A stretch of 64,000 nt of DNA from Rhizobium lentis. GTDB taxonomy: Bacteria; Pseudomonadota; Alphaproteobacteria; Rhizobiales; Rhizobiaceae. The stretch's first letter is position 1. Each line of letters starts with the position of its first letter. Under the pieces are notes generated by a model. That model was not told the origin of the DNA, did not search any database, and saw only the letters and a list, made by a program, of their open reading frames with translations. The stretch lies in NCBI RefSeq assembly GCF_014200175.1, contig NZ_JACHBD010000013.1:91521-155520 (forward strand). The letters are read 5' to 3'. The position numbers and the translations under genes were made by a program. Positions 17,431-26,333 of this stretch are shown piece by piece.

Positions 17431-17634
17431 TCTAAAGCCGGGATCCAGGGAGCACTGGGACGCGCCGTTTAATCGCCAAGCAGCGAAGATCGGCCGGCTG
17501 CACCTCGCAAGCGCCCGGACATTGCGCCTAAGCGGCATTTGGTTGCTGACGTGGCCGGAGAGATAGGCTTCCGCCGCTGCACCGGTATGCCATTCCTTCA
17601 ATGTTACATCTCCGTTACGATCCCCACCGCATCT

Positions 17635-17650
17635 TGTCCGGTTCACAACA
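17635..17650 (+). promoter_or_regulatory. NifA upstream activator site of the relic nif unit
   Basis: TGT, ten bases, ACA, the NifA consensus. It lies 87 bases before a -24/-12 element, almost the same spacing as at the working nifH (90). Confidence 0.75.
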
Positions 17651-17736
17651 ATGCTGTCCTCGATTAATCCTTCATAGGCTAGCTAAGAAGCGGAAAATAT
17701 TACAGATTCCGTGTTCCGAACCTCACCGGAGGAGAC

Positions 17737-17752
17737 TGGCATGAGTCTTGAA
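17737..17752 (+). promoter_or_regulatory. Sigma-54 -24/-12 promoter of the relic nif unit
   Basis: TGGCATGAGTCTTGAA keeps the GG and the ten-base spacing to TTGAA found at the working nifH promoter. One base of the -24 box differs (CAT for CAC). It may still be active and could drive the gene at 18281. Confidence 0.65.
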
Positions 17753-17836
17753 CTCCTAGAACTAAGCGGCGAGCAATCCCCGTGGTGGAACGTGTCGCGT
17801 ACGGTCGAAGTCTTTTGAATCTTGAAAGGGAAATAC

Positions 17837-18030
17837 ATGGCAGGTCTGCGTCAGTTCGCACTCTACGGAAAGGGGTATCGGCAAGTTCACGGCCTCTCAA
17901 AATACGCCCACTGCCCTTGTCGACCTCGAGAAGCTGATTCAACCCGCCTAATTCTAAATCCGAAAGCCCAGGACACGGTGTTACAACTGGCGGCGAATAG
18001 GTCCGGTTGAGGATCTGGAGTTCGCGGAGA
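17837..18030 (+). pseudogene. nifH: nifH relic, 5' part of dinitrogenase reductase
   Basis: It begins MAGLRQFALYGKG, matching the working NifH start, then shifts frame in the P-loop region. After a short deletion it returns with ADSTRLILNPKAQDTVLQLAA. About 230 residues of the normal 297 are missing and the gene cannot make a product. Divergence from the intact copy at many third positions suggests an old or foreign duplication, not a recent copy. Between here and 18280 a short stretch reading LRKVLSEAGVA may be the last of a nifX. Confidence 0.85.
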
Positions 18031-18280
18031 AACATACCGCCACTGAAATATCGAGACGGAATCTCGCTTGTGAAGCGCTTTTCGTCAACCCCGTCGGCGC
18101 ATGCCAGCCGCTTGCCGGTGTTGTTGCGGCCGCCCGGTTTCGAGGGGGCCATGTCTTTCGTCCGGGCCAAGTTGCGTTTCGCCACAGGTCCCATTTGTCG
18201 CACCATTTTAAGGAAGGTGTTATCGGAGGCGGGTGTGGCCGTGGTTAAACCGCATCCAGCACTCAGGAGGATTTAAGCTG

Positions 18281-18766
18281 ATGTCAAACGTCACCCCTGT
18301 CCCCGACAATGCTCTATTAGATGAGAAAGACGCTCTCAGCACGCCTTTCGTTAAGTGTCTCTTGCGACTGATGCGTGCTCAAGACACCTTTGAATTGTGG
18401 CAAGAAAAATCGGACGCCGATTTGGTCTGTGATTTCATCGTGACGAGGCAGCAGCGTAGGGCGATTCCTCTCATCGGGGGACCTGACCTGGAGGTGCAGT
18501 GGCGGCTTGAGATCTTCTATGCCGCTGTGGCACTTGCTATAGAGGAGCAGTCCGGACTGATCGCGTCACCGGTGTTGACTGTGAACCATGAGGGATTCGG
18601 TCGGATATTACTTACGGCTGGGCGGCTCGTCGTACTGTCGAAGACGCTCCGCGACGTGCATCGATTTGGCTTCGACAACCTGCGAAAGCTTGCCGAGGCG
18701 GGAACTGGCCTGGTCGATAATGGCTTAACAACAATTAAGACCTATTCAGATGTAGCGCGCGTTTGA
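18281..18766 (+). CDS. NifX-associated protein (DUF269), second copy
   Basis: An intact 161-residue protein starting MSNVTPVPDNALLDEKD, with AGGAGG well placed upstream. It aligns along its whole length with the NifX-associated protein at 46367 (shared TPFVKCLLRLMRAQD style start, SDADL, FIVTRQQRR, VVLSKTLRDVHRFGF) but differs at many positions. The family is encoded with nifX and is thought to assist cofactor assembly. It survives in a unit whose nifH is dead, which suggests selection for it. Confidence 0.9.
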   Translation: MSNVTPVPDNALLDEKDALSTPFVKCLLRLMRAQDTFELWQEKSDADLVCDFIVTRQQRRAIPLIGGPDLEVQWRLEIFYAAVALAIEEQSGLIASPVLTVNHEGFGRILLTAGRLVVLSKTLRDVHRFGFDNLRKLAEAGTGLVDNGLTTIKTYSDVARV

Positions 18767-18931
18767 GTGCGGTTGAAATGGCTCATATAGGGCGGAATTC
18801 TTCGCTAATCTGGCCAGCAATCAAGCCGATCAAAGGGGACCTTACAGCTCTTGGCGCGGGGGGCGACATGGAGGAGCCCGCATGACAGTGCGTTCACTAC
18901 TCGTTACGGCTCCTCTTGGCTCCGGCGTATC

Positions 18932-19576
18932 TTACAAGCACTGATCAAGCGACGTGTATTGGCTGCTCAGCCCATTCGGCAATGGCGCTTCGGGCATTTG
19001 GCGGACGAGGAAGAGGCTTTGGTTGACCAGCTCGTCGCGCATCTGCCGTTGAAGCTCTCGACATAAGCGTTTTGCATCGGCTTCCCGGCGTGATGTCGTG
19101 CCACTCGAGCTTATGATCTTTCGACCGGGCAAGGGTGGCATTCGAGGTCTTGTCCGAGAGATCATTGCGAGTTTGCCGCGTCGTTCGATGAGGGTCGTCA
19201 GCTCTCGAGCGACGCGACGACGCAAGATCGAGGTGTCCGGGATCGCCGCCAGGCATTCGCGCGTCACATCGTCGACGATGTTGAGCACGCGAAACCGCCT
19301 TCCGCAAGCGAACTGGTCGTGAACGAAATCCAGCTACCAGCGGGCATCGGCTTTCGCTTCGACCAGGACCGGGCGCGCGCGCCGACAGCATGCCGCCTGG
19401 CTTTCCGGTTGCGAACGAAAAGTCCTTCTTCGCAATAGAGAGGGTAGATGCGGTTGACCCCAGGCGGCTCTCCCTCCCGCCGAAGCAGACGAACAGTCGC
19501 CGATAAACCATGACGTTCGCAACCGTTTTTCAACTTGGACAAAATCCCCGCTTCGAGCCGACATGGCCTACACGGA
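18932..19576 (-). pseudogene. IS3-family transposase OrfB, frameshifted relic
   Basis: The minus strand encodes IS3/IS407-type OrfB pieces in more than one frame: NIVDDVTRECLAAIPDTSILRRRVARELTTLIERRG, then in another frame RSKDHKLEWHDITPG, then MRDELVNQSLF and NARSAIAEW. The DDE integrase core is therefore present but broken. It adjoins the 3' end of the ABC exporter gene. Confidence 0.75.
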
Positions 19577-21724
19577 TCAAGACCTTTGCGCCCGCCACAA
19601 TCGAGCGTAAGGACCATCAGTTTTCAGCAGGTCAGCGTGCTTTCCCTCCTCGATGACCCGCCCCTTGTCCAAGACCACAATATTGTCCGCCCCACGAACG
19701 GTCCTCAACCGATGAGTGATGACTATGATGGTCTTCCCAGCGCGAGACAGATCCTCAACAACCCGCAGCACAAATTCTTCGGCTGCCGAGTCCAGGGAGG
19801 AGGTCGCTTCGTCAAGGATTAGAACGTCGGGATCCCGGTACAGGGCCCGAGCCAATGCGAGGCGCTGCTTCTCGCCTCCGGAGAGGCGAACCCCGTTCTC
19901 GCCCAGATGGGCCTGGAACCGCCCGGGCCAGCGCTCGATGCACTCCCGCAGTCCTATTCGATCACAGATACGTACGATCTTATCGAACTCCGGTTCGAAC
20001 TCGCCCAGGGCGATGTTCTCGATCACGGAACCGGAGAAGACGTCTATCGATTGCGGTACTGCAGCCATGACCTTGTGCAGTGATGCGCTCGAGAGGTCCT
20101 GGAGGGCATATTGGCCGATCCGAATGCATCCATCCTCAAGCTGGTAGACATTCTGCAGCAGAGCCGCAAGGGTGCTTTTGCCCGAGCCGCTCTCACCCAC
20201 GACGGCCGTCAACTCTCCTTGGCGAAAGGAGACGCTTAGATCGCTGAAAACCTCCGCCTGCGCGCCATAGCGGAACGTGACGTTCTCCAGGCGAATATCT
20301 CCGAGATCGGTCTTCGTGGCATCGATGCCGCTGCTGCTTGCCGACTCCAGTTCAAAGATCTCGAAAAGTCTATCCGCCGCGATAAACGCGTCTTGAACGA
20401 TCCGGTTGGTCTGGATCAGGCGGGCGACCGGCCGGGTGATATAGCCAAGCAACGTATAGCAGGACAGCAATTCGCCGGGCGTGACGGCCTGTTCGAGCGC
20501 AAGCGTGGTTCCAAACCACATCAGCACGATGGTGAACAGGACCGACAGGAACGTCGAGGCGTTGTCGCCGCAGATTAAGATCAGCCCGGAGCTGTAAACG
20601 GAATGCAGCATCTTTACGAAGCGGGTCTCCATTTTGAAGTTTGCGAAGCTCTCGACGCCGGAAGTCTTAATGGTGAAGACGGCTCCGAGTGATTCTACCA
20701 GTTGCGCCTCGAGTTTGGCGTCATTTTCCATGATGACACGTTGGAGATTTCTGTTCATCCGATTGATGGCCCAATATGCCAGGATGTACATTGGAATGGC
20801 GAGCGCCACGATCAAAGCAATATCCCAAGAATAGATGAACATCATCCCGAACGAGAACAGTATCATTAAAACGTCAACAAACATATTTATCGAAACGTCG
20901 TTCAGGAAGCTCCTGATTTTCACAGCGTCGTTCATGCGCGACACGATTTCTCCCATGCGCATGCTGTCGAAGAACTTCTGGGGCAGGGCCAGGATGTGAT
21001 TGTAATAGCCGAGGATCAAGCAGACGTCGATCTTCTGCCCCGTCTGCAGGACGAGTCGGCCTCTTAGGAGGTTGATCAGGATCTGTATCACTAGGATCAG
21101 CAGCATTGCGATGCTCATCAAGTTGAGCAGGTTGCGGTTTCCCGCTGGGATCACGTGATCAACGATCTTCTGAACGTAGATCGCCGTCGAGAGACTGAGG
21201 ACGGTCGTCACCAGCGCGCCGGCGAGAGCCTGCGCCATCACCGTGCGGTGTGGCGCGAGTAGGCGGGCGAATCGGGCGAGGGGCGACGTGGTCTCGTCTC
21301 GGCGATTGAATGTGTCTGCCGGAACCAGCAGAACCAGGACGCCGGTCCATTGCTCCATGAATTCCTGATGCGGCACTTTGCAGATTTGGCCAAAGGCCGG
21401 GTCCATGACGATAACCCACTTGGCGTCGATCGCATGGACCACTACGAAATGGTGCAGGCCCTCCTTGACGACGTGCGCGATAGCGGGCTTAGGGATCTTG
21501 TACAGGCTGTCGAAGCCACCTTTGACGCCTTTCGCGATGAAGCCCAGCTTCTGCGCCGCCTCCGTGAGCCCCAGCACGCTCGTACCGGAGCGGTCGGTCG
21601 ACGCATACTGGCGGATGCGCGCCAATGGCAACTTGTAGCCGTAGAAGGCTGCGACAGAAGCAAGGCTGGCGGCGCCGCAATCCGTGATGTCACGCTGCTT
21701 GAACTTAATGGCCTTACTCGACAT
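19577..21724 (-). CDS. Peptidase-containing ABC exporter (C39 type)
   Basis: A 715-residue one-polypeptide exporter. Residues 1-135 form a C39 cysteine peptidase: QRDITDCGAAS gives Gln10 and catalytic Cys16, HHFVVVH gives His92 and VMDPA gives Asp108. Residues about 160-440 hold six membrane helices. The ATPase has Walker A GESGSGKST near 510, the signature LSGGEKQ near 610 and Walker B VLILDEATSSLD near 630. All catalytic residues are intact. Such exporters cut a leader after Gly-Gly and export the core peptide. It is last in an operon behind a fusion protein and a short Gly-Gly peptide, under a NifA/sigma-54-type promoter. Confidence 0.95.
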   Translation of the reverse strand: MSSKAIKFKQRDITDCGAASLASVAAFYGYKLPLARIRQYASTDRSGTSVLGLTEAAQKLGFIAKGVKGGFDSLYKIPKPAIAHVVKEGLHHFVVVHAIDAKWVIVMDPAFGQICKVPHQEFMEQWTGVLVLLVPADTFNRRDETTSPLARFARLLAPHRTVMAQALAGALVTTVLSLSTAIYVQKIVDHVIPAGNRNLLNLMSIAMLLILVIQILINLLRGRLVLQTGQKIDVCLILGYYNHILALPQKFFDSMRMGEIVSRMNDAVKIRSFLNDVSINMFVDVLMILFSFGMMFIYSWDIALIVALAIPMYILAYWAINRMNRNLQRVIMENDAKLEAQLVESLGAVFTIKTSGVESFANFKMETRFVKMLHSVYSSGLILICGDNASTFLSVLFTIVLMWFGTTLALEQAVTPGELLSCYTLLGYITRPVARLIQTNRIVQDAFIAADRLFEIFELESASSSGIDATKTDLGDIRLENVTFRYGAQAEVFSDLSVSFRQGELTAVVGESGSGKSTLAALLQNVYQLEDGCIRIGQYALQDLSSASLHKVMAAVPQSIDVFSGSVIENIALGEFEPEFDKIVRICDRIGLRECIERWPGRFQAHLGENGVRLSGGEKQRLALARALYRDPDVLILDEATSSLDSAAEEFVLRVVEDLSRAGKTIIVITHRLRTVRGADNIVVLDKGRVIEEGKHADLLKTDGPYARLWRAQRS

Positions 21725-21751
21725 GGAGGCTCGCTGACTGTTGGGACAATA

Positions 21752-22933
21752 TTAGCGCCCCGCCAGCATCGGGTTGAGCCAATCGTCTGCCTCGTCGTAG
21801 AGCAGTTGCAGGAGAGTGCGATTGGCCAACAGAAAGCGAGCCCGCACGGTCATGCCTTTCTTCAGGTGGCCGATGGCCCCGCTCTTTAGCGCGAGATCGC
21901 TGCGAGAGAGCGCGCACTGGACCTTGAAGACCGGGTTCCCGTCATGCAGAGTGAAGTCCTGCGCCACCTCGAGCACCCTTGCTTTGATGACACCCCATTG
22001 GTTGTAGTTAAAGGCATCCACTTGGAGCCGCACCGGCTGACCAGCCTGCACAAAGCCAATGTCGTTGGGGGAGACGTAGATTTCCGCCACCAGATCGTCG
22101 TTCGGCGAGATCCAACCAACGGTTTGCCCGATCTGAACGTAGCTTCCGTGCGCGAGGCCGGAGAACTGCTCGAGAGCACCCGATACTGGGGCGCGGATGC
22201 GGTGCAGGTCCCGTTCGTGCTCGAGCTGATGCAAGGTGGCCGTGAGTTCCTTTAAGCGCAGGTTAGCATCAAGGAGCTTCTGGTTCCAATCAGCGGTTTT
22301 GCGTCGCACGAGGATCTCCCCTTGGACCTCGATATTTTGGAGAGCGAAAGCCTTCTCGTCAACGGCCTTCGCCGGCGCCGCAGCAGCCGAGACAAGTCGC
22401 TTTGCGCGGTCGAGTTCCGCCGCGGCGTTACTGCGCGCATATTGGTTCTCGCGCAGCAAGTTGAGAAAATGCACCCTTTCAGCCGTCGCGGATTCGGTTT
22501 GGAGGGGGGACGAGACGCTGATCCTTGCGCCGGAAGAAATCAGCGTTTGGAAGTCATGGGCAAGATCGCTCTTGGCATGAATGTCGGCTAAAACGCCGCT
22601 GAGCTTTTCCTCGATTACATGATCGTCAAAGGCGATTATTTCCTTCCCCTTAGCAACGACATCGTTCTCAAAGGCAAGGACACGGGAGATGCGTCCGGAG
22701 ACGGGCGCTATCAGGGGCGTCTTCTCCACGATCGGGCGAATAGTACCGGCACTCTGCATGGAGACCGGTATGGTGACGAGTGGCAGTGAGCCAAATGCCG
22801 CGACGACGAAGAGCAAGATCGCCCTATAAATGCTCAGGGATCGTCCTGATCGTCGCGACAGTATGCTTTCTGCGGTGCAGCTGGCCGTTTCAGCAGAAAG
22901 GGGAACTGCTAGTCTATAGTCATTAGGAGCCAT
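21752..22933 (-). CDS. HlyD-family membrane fusion protein of the peptide exporter
   Basis: A 393-residue periplasmic adaptor with one N-terminal membrane helix (about residues 33-55), two lipoyl/barrel-sandwich halves (APVSGRISRVLAFENDVVAKGKEI and RIRAPVSGALEQFSGLAHGSYVQIGQ) around a helical hairpin, and a C-terminal beta domain (GMTVRARFLLANRTLLQLLYDE). It bridges the ABC exporter to the outer membrane. The gene starts 21 bases after the peptide gene and ends 27 bases before the exporter gene, with no good ribosome site of its own, suggesting translational coupling. Confidence 0.93.
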   Translation of the reverse strand: MAPNDYRLAVPLSAETASCTAESILSRRSGRSLSIYRAILLFVVAAFGSLPLVTIPVSMQSAGTIRPIVEKTPLIAPVSGRISRVLAFENDVVAKGKEIIAFDDHVIEEKLSGVLADIHAKSDLAHDFQTLISSGARISVSSPLQTESATAERVHFLNLLRENQYARSNAAAELDRAKRLVSAAAAPAKAVDEKAFALQNIEVQGEILVRRKTADWNQKLLDANLRLKELTATLHQLEHERDLHRIRAPVSGALEQFSGLAHGSYVQIGQTVGWISPNDDLVAEIYVSPNDIGFVQAGQPVRLQVDAFNYNQWGVIKARVLEVAQDFTLHDGNPVFKVQCALSRSDLALKSGAIGHLKKGMTVRARFLLANRTLLQLLYDEADDWLNPMLAGR

Positions 22934-22954
22934 CGAGAGCCAGCTCGCTTTGTA

Positions 22955-23080
22955 TCAACCAAACAAGTGCCCGTAACGTCGCAAAAACAAGTAAACCCAA
23001 AAATACAAACCTCCGGAGGTTTCAGCTGCTTCTTGAGGGGTTAATTCAGTTACACGATAGGCCGCCATGTTGTTCATCAT
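22955..23080 (-). CDS. Double-glycine leader peptide precursor (41 aa)
   Basis: A short gene read from ATG 23080 (GGAGA six or so bases upstream; a second ATG follows directly). The leader of 24 residues contains YRVTELTPQEAAETSGG, with the Glu-Leu and hydrophobic spacing and the Gly-Gly end that C39 exporters recognise. The predicted core is the 17 residues LYFWVYLFLRRYGHLFG: eight of 17 are aromatic, two Arg and one His give a positive charge, and there is no Cys. It lies 21 bases before the fusion-protein gene and 66-70 bases after the predicted sigma-54 start site. The likely role is a secreted signal or antimicrobial peptide. Function is inferred; the reading frame and context are seen directly. 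Confidence 0.82.
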   Translation of the reverse strand: MMNNMAAYRVTELTPQEAAETSGGLYFWVYLFLRRYGHLFG

Positions 23081-23157
23081 TGGTGTCTCCGTTCAGAGCT
23101 GGATTGAGAAGATGCCAAGGCCCCGTTGGGAGCTCCTATCGGCGCGCAACAAAAAGG

Positions 23158-23173
23158 TTCAAGATTCGTGCCA
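23158..23173 (-). promoter_or_regulatory. Sigma-54 -24/-12 promoter of the peptide export operon
   Basis: On the minus strand it reads TGGCACGAATCTTGAA. The -24 box is perfect and the -12 box TTGAA and the spacing equal those of the working nifH promoter at 38703. It points to the peptide gene 78 bases downstream. Confidence 0.85.
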
Positions 23174-23266
23174 ATGCAGAAAGAGCGAAAAGCATCAGAA
23201 AACTGTTCTGAATGTTATTCAATGGCTGCCCTAGAGCGCCGAAACGTGCCAAAACGCACATCACGC

Positions 23267-23282
23267 TGTCGCAAGCACGACA
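23267..23282 (-). promoter_or_regulatory. NifA upstream activator site of the peptide export operon
   Basis: TGT, ten bases, ACA (TGTCGCAAGCACGACA on the plus strand; the half-sites are palindromic). It lies 94 bases upstream of the -24 box, in line with the 90 bases at nifH. Confidence 0.8.
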
Positions 23283-23599
23283 AACCGAGTAGGGTTCTGA
23301 TTGAACGTCTTGAACAGGATCGACAGCTCCGAAGTTCGGTGGGGGCGGTACAGTTGAGGCCTAGAACCTCGGCGCTCAGTGAGCACCCCAATCCGCGTGG
23401 CCCCCCATCGAGCTTGCCGTCGATTTTTGTTGTTGCTGATGCACCCTGAAACCTGTGAATTGTTAACGGACTGTGGCCCTCCGCACGATAGTGGGTGCGG
23501 ATGCGCCGCTTCTGGTGCCGCAGGCCTTGTCCCTGTTAACAGATGCTATGGCCGCATGCGTCAAGTAAAAGATCCACCGGATGCGACAAGAAACACGAG

Positions 23600-24035
23600 A
23601 CACCTATTGGGGAATGCCTGGCCGGGTCCCGATGCTATAGCGATCTCAGACCTGCACCTCGATTGCGAAGGCGTCCTGTATAGAGAGAAGCTCAAAGTCG
23701 CCGCACCGGACGGCTTTGAGGACGTGGTACTCGATCTCTACAAGCAAATCCCGCCCACGCGGATCACCTATGTCCAGACGTGGATGCTGCGACTGGCTTC
23801 TGCGAAGCATTCAATCATCTGCGGAGCGCCCTGCGATGAACGTCATCCTCGCGGAAGGGACTAACTTTGGCCTGCGCATGATGGCCGATGGCACAGAGAC
23901 ACTCACACCTTGTGGGTGTTAATCCGTATTCGACAGTGGCATGTCGAGGGCGAAGCCTACGACCGGGGCTAGCCAGGGTGGTCGAGGCGCAGGCGGGGTT
24001 ACCGATCCATGAGCACTCAGGCTTCGAGCGACGGC
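23600..24035 (+). pseudogene. Tn3-family transposase relic
   Basis: Pieces of the C-terminal catalytic region of a Tn3-type transposase occur in several frames: YREKLKVAAPDGFEDVVLDLYKQIPPTRIT, then MNVILAEGTNFGLRMMADGTE, then a piece equivalent to WHVEGEAYDRG followed by VVEAQAGLP. Frameshifts and deletions break it. The upstream part 23290-23600 shows no gene beyond the regulatory sites at its left end. Confidence 0.75.
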
Positions 24036-24092
24036 CTATTATTTGCCGCCACCGCGCAAGGCGATGCCATTAGAGGGTACTGTTCAGAATAA

Positions 24093-24565
24093 CCCTGACA
24101 GACCGGCCCCAAAACCTTCAGAAACCGACCTGTCGCTCTTTCTTCGACGCGTCGAATGGAAACCCTCTGGCCTTGGATGCAAGCGATAGTTAGGCTGATT
24201 TGTACGCGTGGATCGCACGCACCCGCCTTACAGAAGCGACCCGATGCCCGGTCCAGGTTTTTCCTTGCCCCGTTGGCATGCCCATTCGATTAAGCGACGC
24301 GGCGATATGTTCATCGGAGCAGCGACCAGCCATGCTGCGCATCACCGCCAGGGCATCCTCAGTGGTGGCACAACCGTGTTCACCGGTCTGAGGCTTACGG
24401 ACCTTGAGCTCCGAAGCTGACCGCCCTTCCAATGGATCGTCAACACCACGTCACGCACCGCATCGTCGTGCCGAATGGAAACCCTCTGGCCGAAATACGG
24501 ATGCCAGCGATAATAGACCTCGACTTCATCGCCGACATGGGCAGAATGAACGGGCTTTGGCGTTG
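24093..24565 (-). repeat. Internally deleted inverted copy of the serine-recombinase element at 61.4-63.7 kb
   Basis: Three blocks match, on the opposite strand, parts of the element near the right end of the window: about 24097-24185 to 61482-61562, 24193-24440 to about 63450-63711 (recombinase C-terminal part, LKVRKPQTGEHGCATTEDALAVMRSMAG), and 24440-24545 to about 61407-61497 fused to the recombinase end VRDVVLTIHWKGG. The ~2 kb middle of the element is absent. The identity is high, with scattered differences. Confidence 0.75.
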
Positions 24566-24599
24566 GAAGAGGGAATTGGCTCTTCGCAGGAGCCGATAC

Positions 24600-24783
24600 G
24601 GGAGCGGAGACCTTGGCTCCCGCCATGACGAACATCGAGACAGCAAAGATGAATGGTCTTGATCCGCAGGCCTATCTGGCTGACGTGCTCGATCGTATCC
24701 ACGATCACAAGATCAGTCGGTTAGGCGAATTGCTTCCGTGGAACTGGTCGGCGATCACCACAATCGACGCAAAGGCAGCCTGA
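24600..24783 (+). pseudogene. IS66 TnpC transposase, C-terminal relic
   Basis: The plus-strand frame reads NIETAKMNGLDPQAYLADVL then DRIHDHKISRLGELLPWNW and ends in TGA at 24781-24783. This is the characteristic C-terminus of IS66-family transposases. The rest of the element is missing. The stop overlaps the start of the next gene (TGATG). Confidence 0.85.
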
Positions 24784-25079
24784 TGGCGACAGTCACCCAC
24801 GTCCGTACGATCAAATTTGTTGCCGAAATTCTCGAAGAGGACCCGGAGCTTCTTCAGGCAATCGTCTCCAACGATGATAATCTGAGCTATGGCAGCATTA
24901 TCTCCGTGTGCACTGGCGACGACGAATCCGTGACCGCACTGACAGACGACGGCATGGACGAATTGGAGCAGATGCTCAAAGACGCCCGCCGGTCATCCCA
25001 AGAATGGAACGACTTCCTCGACAGCTTTGTTGACGACGAGCCGCTCGTCGCTCGCATCAAAGCAAAATCTCCGCGGTAG
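24783..25079 (+). CDS. Small acidic protein coupled to an IS66 3' end
   Basis: A 98-residue protein (MATVTHVRTIKFVAEILEED) whose ATG overlaps the IS66 transposase stop as TGATG. Residues 8-60 resemble the 82-residue protein at 53536, which has the same TGATG link to another IS66 relic: both have a hydrophobic start, EVAxMIGExxELL-like and NSDNxxxGxxxxV-like stretches. I know no function. It may be a passenger of a subgroup of IS66 elements. Confidence 0.7.
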   Translation: MATVTHVRTIKFVAEILEEDPELLQAIVSNDDNLSYGSIISVCTGDDESVTALTDDGMDELEQMLKDARRSSQEWNDFLDSFVDDEPLVARIKAKSPR

Positions 25080-25404
25080 CAATCGGGCCGGTTACGATCG
25101 AGGCGACGACCCTGGGTTCCCACTCGCCACCATCTCATGCACTGTCTCGACCAAGAGATGGACGGCCGCGTTAGCGGTTTCCGCCTCGCCTAAATAAGAC
25201 AGCGTAAATGCCAAGGTATGCGCCTGAGGACGCCGCCGAACCTCCCGCGCGGTTTCCTGGCAGAAACGACGATACAGCCGCTCCCCCGTAGCAGCGCCTG
25301 CACCGGCTGCCTGGCCGGCTGGGCGATGTGGGTTAGCTCGATGAAGCTTGTATACGGAGGGGACATTTGATTGATGAAAGGCTAATCGCGCGCGAGACGG
25401 CTTC
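25080..25404. other. Stretch without a convincing gene
   Basis: A minus-strand frame (25092-25424) is open and Ala-rich with a stretch LSYLGEAETANAAVHLLVETVHEM, but it lacks a ribosome site and a family match and overlaps the next gene's end. I do not call it. Confidence 0.3.
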
Positions 25405-25977
25405 TTACTTTTGCTTCCCCACAATAGAACTCGCTAAAATTGCCTGGGCTTTTAGATCGGCTCTCTTTTGAGAGGAACCCACAGGTGCTCCAGAAGACGC
25501 TGGCGATTTATTAGTAGATGAAGACCGTGCCGTTGCCATTCCTTCCTCAGGAAGCGTAGCTACTTGAGCGGCACTGTCAATCGCTCTACGGCAGTCATCA
25601 AGGAAGTTAGCTATATATTCATTGACATAGACAACCAACGGCTCTTTTGGAACAACAATCAGACGCCGTTTGTCCGTTTTGTCCCGAGTGATGTCGATGA
25701 ACCCACGCAGATGCGCTGCCTCGACATACTTTTGGCAAACAGTCTGGTTTTTAAAAGGTAGATAGCGACACGCCTGCATTTTCGTCATGGGTCTGTTATT
25801 AGCATGCATATGATATACTTTAAGCAGCAACCCAAGAATGTTCCTCAGGAAAAGTTTTTCTTCGGAATTTTCGCTAAAGAGATCTGACAAAAACGAGTCA
25901 ATTTCCTCAAGCTTATGCTTTACGCCGACGTCGATCTGTTCTGGCGTATATATTACTCTTCGTGTTGTTTTCGCCAC
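25405..25977 (-). CDS. Hypothetical protein with winged-helix-like region
   Basis: A 190-residue protein from GTG 25977, which has AGAGG 7 bases upstream (TTG and GTG codons further up are less well placed). Residues about 60-110 (MTKMQACRYLPFKNQTVCQKYVEAAHLRGFIDITRDKTDKRRLIVVP) look like a helix-turn-helix plus beta wing of MarR style, with the wing DKTDKRRL. The C-terminal third is Ser/Ala-rich and probably disordered. A DNA-binding role is plausible. The gene is AT-richer than its neighbours. Confidence 0.55.
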   Translation of the reverse strand: MAKTTRRVIYTPEQIDVGVKHKLEEIDSFLSDLFSENSEEKLFLRNILGLLLKVYHMHANNRPMTKMQACRYLPFKNQTVCQKYVEAAHLRGFIDITRDKTDKRRLIVVPKEPLVVYVNEYIANFLDDCRRAIDSAAQVATLPEEGMATARSSSTNKSPASSGAPVGSSQKRADLKAQAILASSIVGKQK

Positions 25978-26333
25978 GGCCACGCCTCTGCGCAATGGGT
26001 CGTTCTGTTTTCACCCAAAGCCTGTTACCGGATCCCCTCGCGGCGACATTTATCATATGTATGTCTTTATAACTACGACGAATGTAGAGTTTTTGGCGGT
26101 CGTGCGACTGACCTTCAGGGTGCACGAGCCCCCGCTCTTGTTTTCACATCCATTTAAAAAAACAGTTACACAAGTGTAACTACCAGTGCTATTAAAAAAT
26201 TCGGGAGCTTCGCTTCCGATGGAAGGTCGGTCTCTTAGTTGGCCCCCGATCCAGCTCGCCCGCCGCCCGAGCTGGCATGAAAGAGCCCGACCTTCCGTTT
26301 TGAACGTGTGGCTTTTCGAACGAGGGATCCGAA

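Noticed and set aside
26260..26290. TGGCATGAAAGAGC before the DUF6875-like gene as a sigma-54 promoter
   Set aside because: The -12 box does not fit TTGC/TTGA and there is no TGT-N10-ACA site upstream.
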